Notes under the pieces: model-generated
Databases searched by the model: none
The model's input: only the letters and a program-made list of their open reading frames with translations
What the model was told of the DNA's origin: nothing
Shown: one piece after another, positions 12,948 to 22,180 of the stretch
Position numbering within the stretch: the stretch's first letter is position 1
How the letters are laid out: each line of letters opens with the position of its first letter
Program-made: the position numbers and the translations under genes
Assembly: GCF_963583255.1 (NCBI RefSeq)
Contig: NC_084807.1
Coordinates: 16,949,072 to 17,013,071 of the forward strand
Origin: Pyrus communis
Taxonomy: Eukaryota; Streptophyta; Magnoliopsida; Rosales; Rosaceae
DNA: 64,000 nt
Reading direction: 5' to 3'

Positions 12948-13410
12948 AGCCGAAGTCACCTTACGTGACCTGTACGGCTAAATCTAGAGCTCATCCATAC
13001 AGCCGGAGTTACCTAACGTGACCTGTACGGCTCAAATTTATATCTCAACAATTATGCCTGCACATGCGTCGGAACCACCTAAAGTGGTTTGTACGACAGG
13101 ATTGGGTGTAAATAAATACACTTAAGTGCTACGATCACGCGAAGACTGTGCGAATGATCGCGGGTCACCTACGAGTCGGAACCACCTATAGTGGTCTGTA
13201 CGACAGGCCTGTGCACCTACCTTGGATTCAAGATGAGCGTAAGGTACGGGAGGTGAACATCACGTGAATGATTGTGCCCTGGCCATGGGCGGGAGCACTA
13301 ACACCGGGGTGCAAGTTTATGAGCTCTAAATGCATCTAATATGGCATACACGACTCACAAGCAACCTGTACGACAATGTCAGAGTTGCCTATCATTGCAA
13401 CCTGTATGAC
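12948..13410 (-). repeat. Array of hairpin units in LTR B (five good, one degenerate)
   Basis: Units lie at 12948-12979, 13001-13032, 13068-13097, 13175-13204, 13351-13374 (degenerate) and 13378-13410. Read on the minus strand each has an outer 4-5 bp stem (GCCG/CGGC, GTCG/CGAC or GTCA/TGAC), unpaired TACAG (one unit TACAA) on the 5' side, an inner 5-bp stem (GTCAC/GTGAC, ACCAC/GTGGT or GTTGC/GCAAC), a loop ending in AG, and a two-base unpaired strand (TC or TT) on the 3' side. One unit pairs through a wobble. Stem sequences change in matched pairs between units. Confidence 0.8.
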
Positions 13411-13643
13411 AAGGTTGGAGTTGCCTAAAACATAATTATAGTCAAGCCATGACTCAATCATTTCAAATAAAATATAATCATAACCATGCATCTCACATTT
13501 CACAACATATACTCACCTGAACTTACCAGTGCGTCCTGCGTTCACCCTCGTACTTCAAAGCATTCACAATAATTATATGCAGTAATATACCTATGGATAT
13601 GCCATGATGCAATCCAAAACTTAACCATATCGTAGTGCTTTCA

Positions 13644-13663
13644 AATACACACACACACACACA
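13644..13663. repeat. (CA)n microsatellite
   Basis: Short CA run inside LTR B. Confidence 0.7.
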
Positions 13664-14539
13664 TATAATGTGGCGTAAAATGTACAATCTAAAATGCCTT
13701 ACTCCTGAACTATTTATTTTCGGGAATAATTATTAGTGACAAGCCTAACTAAACACTAGCTTAACTAACTATCAATACTTACAATTCCTTACTTCAATTT
13801 CATGATTTCTCACACATTGATTTATGACCAACACTTAACCATCAACTCATAAGGTGAACTCTCACATATGGTATGACTGCATCTAATGTCTCGTTAGACT
13901 GCCTACGTACCCTAAACAGGGATAAAGCCATTCGTAGTGCGCCATTCCAAAGTTCAAACCAAATCCAAATATATTCATTTAATCCAACATATACAACAAT
14001 CACACTAATATTCAAACCACAACAATTAAATCTCAAAGGCATAATTAGAATAACAAAATTCACATATAAACACAAAGTCGGCTCCCTGGCCGTGCACCGC
14101 CGCACCAGCCACTCAACTATTGTCAAAAATTACCAAAATTTACAGGAATGAAGATCTCAATTAGTAGAGTAACTTTTATACCTGTGACCAAGGCCAATTA
14201 GGCCGGGAAAAGGTTCAATTTTGTTAAAACCCGTCGGAATCCCTATACTTAGGTGTTTTCGATTCGACCTCCAAACTTGCTCCGACGCCTCCATCACTGC
14301 CTGGGCTTTGTTCCTAGGTTCTAGGGGAATGTTTTGGTAGTGGTAAATGAAGGAGATGGTTTCACAATTGGTAGATCACGAGCAAGGATTCCCATGACAC
14401 CCACGGTGCGGATTTCCCAGTTTCAAGGCCAAATTCTCTCCAAGTGATGAGGGGTTCTAATTTGCTGGAGAATCATCGGAAAATGCACCAGAATTAATGG
14501 TGTCGCCGGGTCAGCCCGAAATGGAAAACCGACTAAAAG

Positions 14540-14820
14540 GATCTGGTGTATCCCTCTCCCTCATTTCCCCTCCTATTTCCCTTTTTTGGTTGGTCACTCA
14601 CCTTCCTCTCTCATCTCCCCATTCGGTCACTCTCTCCCGGTTTCTCATGCTCTCCCCTTCTCATTGGTCCCCCCAACCCTGCTTTCTTTTCTCTGATTGG
14701 GCAGCAGCCCTTTTTTTTCTTCTTTCTTTCGTCCAGCCTTCCCTTTTTTTTTCCACCAATCACACACACACACACACACACATATCATAAAATCAATTAA
14801 TAATAATAATAATAATAATT
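14540..14820. repeat. Pyrimidine-rich tract with (CA)n and (AAT)n microsatellites
   Basis: A long CT-rich stretch runs into CA repeats at about 14760-14782 and AAT repeats at about 14798-14820, all within LTR B. The open frames seen here come from the biased composition and are not genes. Confidence 0.8.
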
Positions 14821-15231
14821 AAAATATAGAGTAAGATAATTAAAATAGTGATTCGCTCCAAAATTTCATGTATTAAAATTACGCTTTGCCCATAGAGCAA
14901 TTCCGAAATTTCACGTTGTTTGGGCCCAAAATATTATTGTTGGGCCGAGCAGCAAGATGTACTCGGCCCAAGGTGATGGTAAATACTATGGGCCGAATAA
15001 TAACTCCCGGGTAAGCTGGCAGGATCGGCCAAATCCTATCCCAAGTAGTCCAGATGAATAGAAAAGATCGAAGAAATCCTAGTACGACCAGGATTCTCGA
15101 CCGGCAAGGAATGGAGTCCCGAAAAGAAGGAAAATTCAGAATCCCAGTGGGAGTAGGTTTGTTCGAGTTAGAATCGAAATGGGACAAGGACTCCCAATCC
15201 AAATCGGAATTGGTTTCAAGGAATGGGGTAC

Positions 15232-15239
15232 TATAAATA
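15232..15239 (+). promoter_or_regulatory. TATA box of LTR A
   Basis: TATAAATA in the same context as the TATA boxes at 50316 and 61855 in the full-length element's LTRs; marks the probable U3/R boundary about 30 bp downstream. Confidence 0.7.
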
Positions 15240-15348
15240 CAAGAGATCATACAACAGAGAGGGCCCCTTCAAAATCAGCATACAATTGCCCTGCGCAAAA
15301 CCTCTCAAACACCTTGAGATTTTTCCTTTTCTTTTCCTGCCGACACAT

Positions 15349-15470
15349 CTTCAGTTTGGATAAACAGCACTGTGGAAGCACCCGGCGAGCATCTTCAGTT
15401 TGGATAAACAGCACTGCTGCCGCAGAATCAGCCGACCAAGAAGCACCTTCAGTTTGGATAAACAGCACTG
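15349..15470 (+). repeat. Three copies of a 24-bp motif downstream of the LTR TATA box
   Basis: Copies at 15349-15372, 15393-15416 and 15447-15470 share cagtttggataaacag and flanking bases, identical in this LTR. The same three-copy arrangement is kept in both LTRs of the full-length Tat element (50430-50550 and 61970-62090). Confidence 0.9.
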
Positions 15471-16090
15471 CGTCGAGGTCGACTGGTTACCTATCTAAGT
15501 CTCGGTCGAGAAGGGTTTTCGAACCTTTGTTGGCAGAGGTCACCTTACTAGCCTTCTCGGCATAGTCAGGTGTTACGAATTGCATTACTCGGCGTACTGG
15601 ACGCCGAGCGGTTTTATGATTGGATACTCGCAAGTGAGTTTCAGGGTTCGGCATTCCAACGGCCGAACTACGTTCACCATCATGACATACATCACGTTTG
15701 AGTACCTGTGCCCATACAGTTTGGTCTCGATTCGATGTGCTTATACTCTTACGAATATAATCACAATGACCGAATCGGGCTCGGACGACTTGTGAACTCC
15801 GCAGAATTAGCAGCCTTGTCTTCAGGCTGTAGAACTCAAAGACCAAGAGTGTTCCTTCCTCGGTCGCAATCGCAAGATAGAGAAGTCAACAACGCGCTCA
15901 AAGCTACATCAACAAATTTTTACTCCTCGGCCAAGCTCGGCCAACGAGTTGGCACGCCCCGCATTCGACCGAAGGACGTAGTTAGCTTATTAGTTACTCG
16001 GCCTGTGCGCCACGTAGGTTTTGTAATTTTTAGGGTCAACAAACGTATTAAAATTACAAAAACCATAATTTTTAGGAACTGGTTGTCACA

Positions 16091-16790
16091 AAAAAAAAAA
16101 AAAAAAAAAAAAAAAGACCCTACAAAAAGAAAGCAAAGGCAATAAAAATATAATAAAATAAATACATTAAATAATTGCACCAAAAAAATATAAAAGTACT
16201 TTGGTTCTCATTCATAACGGTAGCTGCAAGCAATGTGCCTTCGTAATTATTTTTGCCAAAAGCACCATCGAGAAACAACAAAGGCCCACAAAAACGAAAT
16301 CCTAAATGCAATTGTAATAAGAGATGAATAGTCTCTTAACCGATGACTGTTTGGCTCACACTCTAAGACGCAATGAGTGCTCGGATTGTGCTCCTTGACT
16401 GATTTGACATGCCATGTCAATTGTCGGTATGACAATAACTCGGCACTACGAACCAATGTCTTTTTACTTTCATTCTCTCATAACATGCATTATAATGCCA
16501 CGAAGAATTTTCTGCCTGTGCATTTGCTCCTGCCTCAACTACTGTGTGGTTACTATATTTATATCAGTGCTAGTTTTCTTTTAATTGGTCACATATTATA
16601 CATCACGCGTATAGCCATATCTGATTGTATCATACATGATGGATGCCCAGGGACAACATAACTAAAATCAAAAGTACCAACCACCAATTCATCAACCCTC
16701 AAACAAACATGTGAACAAACCTCAGAGAATGAAGTGTTACCAAAAATTGGAAAAAAAAAAAAAAAAAAAAGGTTTTTCAATTGTAGTTAC
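16091..16790 (-). pseudogene. MULE transposase relic, N-terminal half (MuDR N-domain, zinc-finger-like domain, start of DDE domain)
   Basis: Minus-strand frames read in order: 16589-16660 YVVPGHPSCMIQSDMAI, typical of the MULE N-terminal domain; 16330-16430 LTWHVKSVKEHNPSTHC, matching the FAR1/WRKY-like zinc-binding domain; and 16190-16310 LDGAFGKNNYEGTLLAA, the first catalytic aspartate region of MULE transposases. Frameshifts link them. The frame runs into the solo LTR B at 16090 and resumes at 12418. A 25-base A run at the junction (16090-16115) blurs the exact join. Confidence 0.75.
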
Positions 16791-18690
16791 ATCTGCCAAT
16801 GATAGCCAATTTTTTTCTCCTACAAATAGATAAAACATAAAAAAAAAAAAAGTAAGTACGATGAAAACAAAATTTGTACCTAAGAATGAGACATCAGATG
16901 GTAGAAGAATGTGACTTCATTTAGTAAAAGAATGAGACATGTAGCTACAAAAAATAAAATAAAATAAAATAAAATAAAAAAGAAAAGAAAAGATCAAATC
17001 TCCTAAACAAACAACTGAAAGAAAATAAGATGTACAAATGCATGGGTACATAGTTTCGACTCAGAAGATACGACCACTGAGGAATCCACCATTAAAACTC
17101 TCCCTAATACGAATGCACTATATCCTTATGTACATAAGAGCCACATCACATTCATAATAGCCATGCATGTACAATGAAAACAAATTGTGTATAATGAAAT
17201 AAATAAATAAGTATCCACCATCAAAAGTCTTCCATTTCATTAAACACATTGTCGTTTAGTATAATTATGTCGTCAAGTTCACGTGTGTGGGATCATTTAA
17301 AAAAAAATACTTGAGAATTTCATTAAACACATTGTATGCGTTGTGTATTGATCATGTAAAGCCCAACACAAATTTGATCAAACCTTATCCATGCTTCAAC
17401 TCTTTAAAAAAATATGAAATTGGATAGTTTAAGAAAAATATTACCTCTTCAAAGTAATGGGTTCTTTGAATCACAAATAAAGAATAACATTTTACATTTT
17501 TACAGAACTTACCTCAAAATGAATGACTGGTTGGAATTGGGGTTGAAAACCCAAACGACAAACAGACTAGTATGAACGATCACCAACCAATATCACAACT
17601 GCTTCATTTTGATTTTGGACCCTAGTGCATATATGTAAATTTTGAAAATCTACATGATATTATGAATTTATAATGAGACCATCCAACCTATAAAGGGATA
17701 TTGATTTTCAGCTTCAATATGTAGAAAAGAAGCGTGAACATCGTCATCAATAAGGGAGGAGGAAAAAACTTCTTTGACGTCCAAGATGGATAACTGTATT
17801 GTAAGTCTGTAACCAAATGCATAAAGATGTAAATAATCAATAAATCCAAAACGTTAAAACATTTATTTGTCCCTAAAGGTAATATGGACCAAAATATCGT
17901 AAGTACATTAAAAAATAACTAAATCTGACGTGGACATAAGTCAAAAGCCTATTTTTAGTTTTGAACCTTACACACGGTACTGTTGAATAAAATAATTTTT
18001 TTAGGGAATAAAATAAAGTTTTTTTATAAAAATTTCACAAAACTATAAACTCTGCATATTCTTATGTAAACAAGGGATACGGAGGAAGCTTTTCATTTTA
18101 GGTATTTACCATCCACAAAAAATGCAACTTAAACGCCATGGGAACAAGGAGTACGGATGAAGATTTTTACCATCAGCAAATTGCCATTCTTATTTTCTCC
18201 CTCGTTTTGGATCGATTTAATAGTTATTTCCATGGCTTCAATAAATTCTGAAATATTTATTTATTCTTCAAATAGAATGTGTTTCCAGTTTCACATTAGA
18301 CCAGTGCCGTTGACATACATATGGTACTCTGATTGTTCGACGATGCCCACAACTGATCCATGTTTGCTTCATCAATTATCAAGGACACATAACTAGGTTT
18401 TTCTTTTAGGTTAATTAGGATTAATTTGAGTGTATTTAGGTTTATTCAAGTGAGTTTTTAGCTTTATGTAAAAGTTTTTATAAAAATTGAACTTATGAAT
18501 TTGCAGGCTAAATTTGGTTATAAAGCTAAAACTCGTTTTTTTCTACTCTTCTACTAAATATTGACTGTTCGAGTGAACATTTTGTCTTCTACTCTCATTG
18601 TTGTGTGTTTTTATTTTGGTTTATTTTCTGAGTACTCTTTATATTTAACCTCATTTCATCTAGTTTTATGTCTAAAAAAGTTAAATGCCG
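16791..18690. other. AT-rich stretch, no gene recognised
   Basis: Contains homopolymer A runs and an (AAAAT)n tract near 16950-16985, plus two similar phrases around 18070 and 18145 (aagg(g)a(t/g)acgga...gaag). It is probably the 5' flank of the MULE relic and unrelated intergenic DNA. Confidence 0.5.
16948..16995. repeat. (AAAAT)n / (AAAAG)n microsatellite
   Basis: Repeated aaaat pentamers followed by aaaag units. Confidence 0.85.
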
Positions 18691-18900
18691 GACATGATAC
18701 GTATGGTTTGTGAGTAGACCTGGTATTAGTGTCGTGTTTCTCGTGTTCATATTGTTTTCGTGACATAATCGATATCTTAACAGGTCATGTCATGTAACAC
18801 CCGTTAAAGTAAACAGGTAATATGACCCGACCCGAAATTACCCGTTTATTATCAGGTAGTATAACCCAACCCGTTACCGTTAAAGAAAATATATTTTAAA
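18690..18900 (+). repeat. Left arm of a probable inverted-repeat (hAT MITE-like) element split by the Tekay insertion
   Basis: This block carries repeated acccgacccg, acccgtt and gtcgtgtttc phrases in an AT-rich setting. A block of the same wording on the opposite strand lies at 27790-27980, just beyond the right end of the Tekay element. Similar GC-motif-rich arms are common in plant non-autonomous hAT elements. Alignment by eye is loose and boundaries are not defined. Confidence 0.35.
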
Positions 18901-19522
18901 TCAATAAATAATAAAAATGAAAAACATAATACTAAATCAGTATATGTATACGACATTCTCAGTAAATATTACTTCGAAACATAGAAAAATAAAAACATTT
19001 GTCTTTCAAGTATTGCATACTCCAAAATCAGAGCCTAATGAAACAACATTAGTACATTACTACAAAATACCAAATGTTCAAGGATATGCAAAATGAAGGT
19101 AGTTGCATTTCAAGGTTGGGGAACCTTGCACGTTTATATATGCTTCATATTTTCAGACTTGTCCATTAATTATTATGAATTTTATTTATTTTGAACTCCC
19201 TTAAAATAATATTCATAAGGGTTTGTATGGTTTTAAAAATTCAAATGACAATGTACCTATACTCAAAACGTAGAGGATGCGATCACGAGCGTTTGCATAT
19301 TCTTTTCACATTTTCCGTACTTGTGAATTAATTATTATAATTTTTTTAATGTGTATGGTATTTTTAAATTACTTGATATTTTTATTTTTAGTGTGCTTTA
19401 TAATTTTTAAATCTCTCTTTGCCTATAGTATACTAAAATAAATAAATAAATAAAACTTATATGTTTTAAATTTATATAGAATAATAATGCAATAATACAT
19501 ATTTAATATACAATATATACAT

Positions 19523-21138
19523 TGTGACATCCCGTCCCGAAATTATTTAAAACGTACGTGTGAATTGTCAACTTTGCCCCTAGTTCGTTTCTTTGACATT
19601 ATTGGTTGTTTTGTGTGTTGTGGCATGTGTTGGGCCACACACACACATGCACACTCACTGTCTCTCTCTGTCCTTTCTCTGTCTCTGTCTCTCATCTCCC
19701 TTTCCCTTCCCGTTCACCTTAAACGTACGGACACACACACAACTCACATAAATCATCACAGATCGAAGGAACCAATTGCACCTTCAAACTCGTGAGACTG
19801 AGGGGAACACAGACGTACCATTTTCAGCTCATAGGTGTCTTAGTGAGGTCCCAAGGAGCCTCGGAGTGCTTCGTTGGAAGTGTTTTGACGTCGGGATCGC
19901 CTGGTTCGAAGTTGGTCGGTTTTGGAGTTTGTGGACAGTTATTTCGCATATAGGTGACACGTACCCCGAGGACGAGCGTGTGCACTCGAGGCAGGGGGGC
20001 TACGACCCTTCCACATACCAGTGAGTGGGCTTTTGTTTTCCGTATATACCTATATACATTTATTTTCCCAGAAATTGTTTAAAAAGGGTTAAGTGTTTTA
20101 TGCCATGCACCATATTATTATCGTTTATGCATCATTGCATACATTAGTAGTGGTACACATATGCATATGCATATTTGGTGCTGTGGACGCACAGGTAAGT
20201 GGTATACACGTTTACAATTCAGTAGTGGTTTGAGATGCTTAGAGAGCTCATAACCTGCACCCCCGGTGTTAGTGCTCCCGCCCAGAGTTAGGGGCACAGT
20301 CCTTCACGTGATGTTCACCTCCCGCACCACACGCTAAGCTTGGATCCAAGTTAGGTGCACAGTCCTGTCGTACAGACCACTTTAGGTGGTTCCGACTTGT
20401 AGGTGACCCGCGATTATTCGCACAGTCTTCACGTGATCGTAACACTAGAGCGTATATATATATATTACACCCAGGCCTGTCGTACAGACCACTTTAGGTG
20501 GTTCCGACTCGTGGGCAGGTTCAGTTATTGAGTTTGAGATTTGAGCTCTATATGCAGCCGTACAGGTCACGTTAGGTGACTCCGGCTGCCAGATGTTATG
20601 CTATTGATATGAGTTATACCTGAGCACTTGCATATCATTATGAGGCTTTGACATGGCACATTGTTGAGCATGATTGACATACCCTTGAGCATGATTGGCA
20701 TATTTATACATATGTATATATGATTATTTTTTGGGAAGTATACAGGTTTTACGGCGAGGGGTTAGAATGTATTTTGCTAAATGGTTTTCGAAAAGATTTG
20801 TTTTTGCCCACTCACGCTTTTGTTTTGCGCCCCTCCAGGTTCTAGTTGATTAGCAGTTTCGGTGGTTTCCCCTGAGGGCTTTTCCGGCGTTTTTGACAGA
20901 CACTCACCATTGTAGGGTCACCTTCGGGTGTACTATTGTCGCAATCTTCTTTTGGACTGCTGTAGACCTGCTCTGAATTGTGTTTCACTTATGCTAGCAC
21001 TTGTTCTAGGACTTTGTATGCTAGTTTTTAAATTATTCGTACTTTTATATTACTACTTTATTAGCTTCCACACGTGCACATGGCTACGTCACCTTCGTGT
21101 GACGGCTAACACGCTCCGATCTCGGTCGGGGTGTGTCA
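19523..21138 (+). mobile_element. 5' LTR of the Tekay element
   Basis: Starts TGTGACATCC and ends GGGTGTGTCA. It carries a CT/CA-rich early part (19640-19700), three hairpin units (20367-20396, 20479-20508, 20554-20589) and a conserved gcacagtccttcacgtga block. It differs from the 3' LTR by scattered substitutions and by lacking an 11-bp tandem duplication (gtaagtgccag) found in the 3' copy near 26752. Confidence 0.97.
20367..20589 (+). repeat. Three hairpin units in the 5' LTR
   Basis: Units 20367-20396 and 20479-20508 have outer stem GTCG/CGAC and inner stem ACCAC/GTGGT with loop TTTAG. Unit 20554-20589 has outer stem GCAGCCG/CGGCTGC and inner stem GTCAC/GTGAC with loop GTTAG. In all three, TACAG is unpaired on the left and TC on the right. 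The stems differ by paired changes while the unpaired bases stay the same. Confidence 0.85.
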
Positions 21139-21141
21139 GTT

Positions 21142-21153
21142 TGGTATCAGAGC
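21142..21153 (+). promoter_or_regulatory. Primer binding site (initiator tRNA-Met)
   Basis: TGGTATCAGAGC three bases after the LTR end, complementary to the 3' end of initiator tRNA-Met; primes minus-strand DNA synthesis. Confidence 0.97.
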
Positions 21154-21217
21154 TTAGGTTTGGCAGTCCTGTGTCCTTGTGAGTATTCTAATGGTTTTGG
21201 TGTCTTCTGTCAGAATT

Positions 21218-22180
21218 ATGCCGCCTCGTCGGGAACCACGTCGCTCTTCCGAGTCTAGCTTCCCCGATGTTGCTCAGTTGGGGGAAGTTATTGCTACAGC
21301 CCTTCAGTCAGCGATGCGCCCTCCCCAGAGGACTCATCTGGAGACTATGTACAATCTGAAATTGGATAAGTTCGAAGGTAGTGAGGGGCATGAGGGCGCA
21401 GAGCGTTGGTTAGAGCACATAGAGAAGACTTTCCGTGTGCTGCACAATCAAGGGAACCTTTCTGTTGAGAGGTGGGTCGAGACGACCTCATGGTTTCTGG
21501 GTACGGAGTCTGCAGCCTGGTGGGAGCAGGAGCTCCGTCGCCTGACTTTAGCTGAAAGGACTGATTGGGACGTTTTCAAGGAGTTGTTCAAGAGGAGATT
21601 TGTGCCCCCTGAGTACATTGACCGTAAGAAGCAGGAGTTTACCGAGCTGAGACAGCGGAAGATGACGGCTAATGAGTACTATCGTAAGTTTACGGATTTG
21701 TCCCGTTACCATCCTGATGTCGTTGGTAATCCGGCGGTCGTTTCCGCCTAGGTACTAAGAAGTTGTGGCGTTCGATGACGTCTACTACTCACTGTGAGAC
21801 TTACCAGGACTTCTACGAGATACTGCTGAGGATTGAGGATTCTGAGAATATGTCGAGTGACAGTGAAGAAGAAGAGAAGGATGGCAACCAGAAGAAAGAC
21901 GACAAGGGTAAAAGGCAAACGTCGCTCGGGCCTGGTAAGACTCAGAACTTTAAGAGGGGTGGTGCTAGTTCTAGTTCTTCTAGTGATGGCTTCAGTGCCA
22001 CTGAACAGGGTCGTGGAGGTAGATTTTCTGGTGGTGCTAGAGGCCAGAGGCAGGGCGATGGTGGTCGAGGTAGAGCCCCTGTTTGCCGCAGGTGTAACAA
22101 CCGGCATTTCGGCGAGTGTAGGCGTGGCAGCAGTGGTTGCTTCACGTGTGGACAGGTGGGACATAGAACTGCGAATTGTC
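21218..22180 (+). pseudogene. Tekay gag relic
   Basis: The ATG at 21218 opens a frame with a retrotransposon gag domain (WLEHIEKTFRVL, then WDVFKELFKRRFVP) to about 21735. A small deletion there shifts the frame into a stop at 21749-21751. The other frame resumes with RFRLGTKK and runs through an acidic, serine- and glycine-rich segment to a CCHC knuckle (C-FT-C-GQVG-H-RTAN-C) at about 22139-22180. A single-base loss near 22180 shifts the frame again. Gag forms the particle and binds RNA through the knuckle. An in-frame ATG does exist at 21191, but the 21218 start is followed directly by the basic PPRREPRR stretch typical of this family. Confidence 0.9.

Larger units (their letters stand above)
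14917..16041 (+). mobile_element. Solo LTR (LTR A) of the same family as the Tat element at 49972-62646
   Basis: Starts TGTTTGGGCCCAAAAT and ends TTAGGGTCAACA, matching both LTRs of the full-length Tat element. The 1125-bp length also fits (1150 and 1137 bp there). The flanking pentamers are cacgt (14912-14916) and aacgt (16042-16046), a target duplication with one mismatch. Removing it restores a continuous LTR B. No internal region is present, so it arose by LTR-LTR recombination. It contains a TATA box at 15232 and the triple 24-bp repeat at 15349-15470. Confidence 0.9.
12419..16090 (-). mobile_element. Solo LTR of a Tekay-related gypsy element (LTR B), itself interrupted by LTR A
   Basis: On the minus strand this begins TGTGACAACC at 16090 and ends GGCGTGTCA at 12419, the same TG-TGACA...TGTCA ends as the Tekay element at 19523-27703. 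It also shares that family's blocks, including the cacgtga/ggtgaac region (13245-13270) and the hairpin units (12948-13410). Flanks are aaaaa on both sides (12414-12418 and 16091-16095), consistent with a target duplication though poly-A makes this weak. No primer site or internal region follows, so it is a solo LTR. Without LTR A and its duplication it is about 2.5 kb. It is inserted in the MULE transposase relic. Confidence 0.75.

Noticed and set aside
14497..14800. Serine/proline/phenylalanine-rich open frames
   Set aside because: They come from a CT-rich tract and CA microsatellite inside LTR B, with no domain or conservation signal.
15487..16145. 119- and 145-codon frames
   Set aside because: Both lie in the solo LTR A and match non-coding parts of the Tat LTRs.
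21748..22164. 138-codon minus-strand frame opposite the Tekay gag
   Set aside because: Shadow of the GC-rich, serine/glycine-coding gag segment; no start context or motif.
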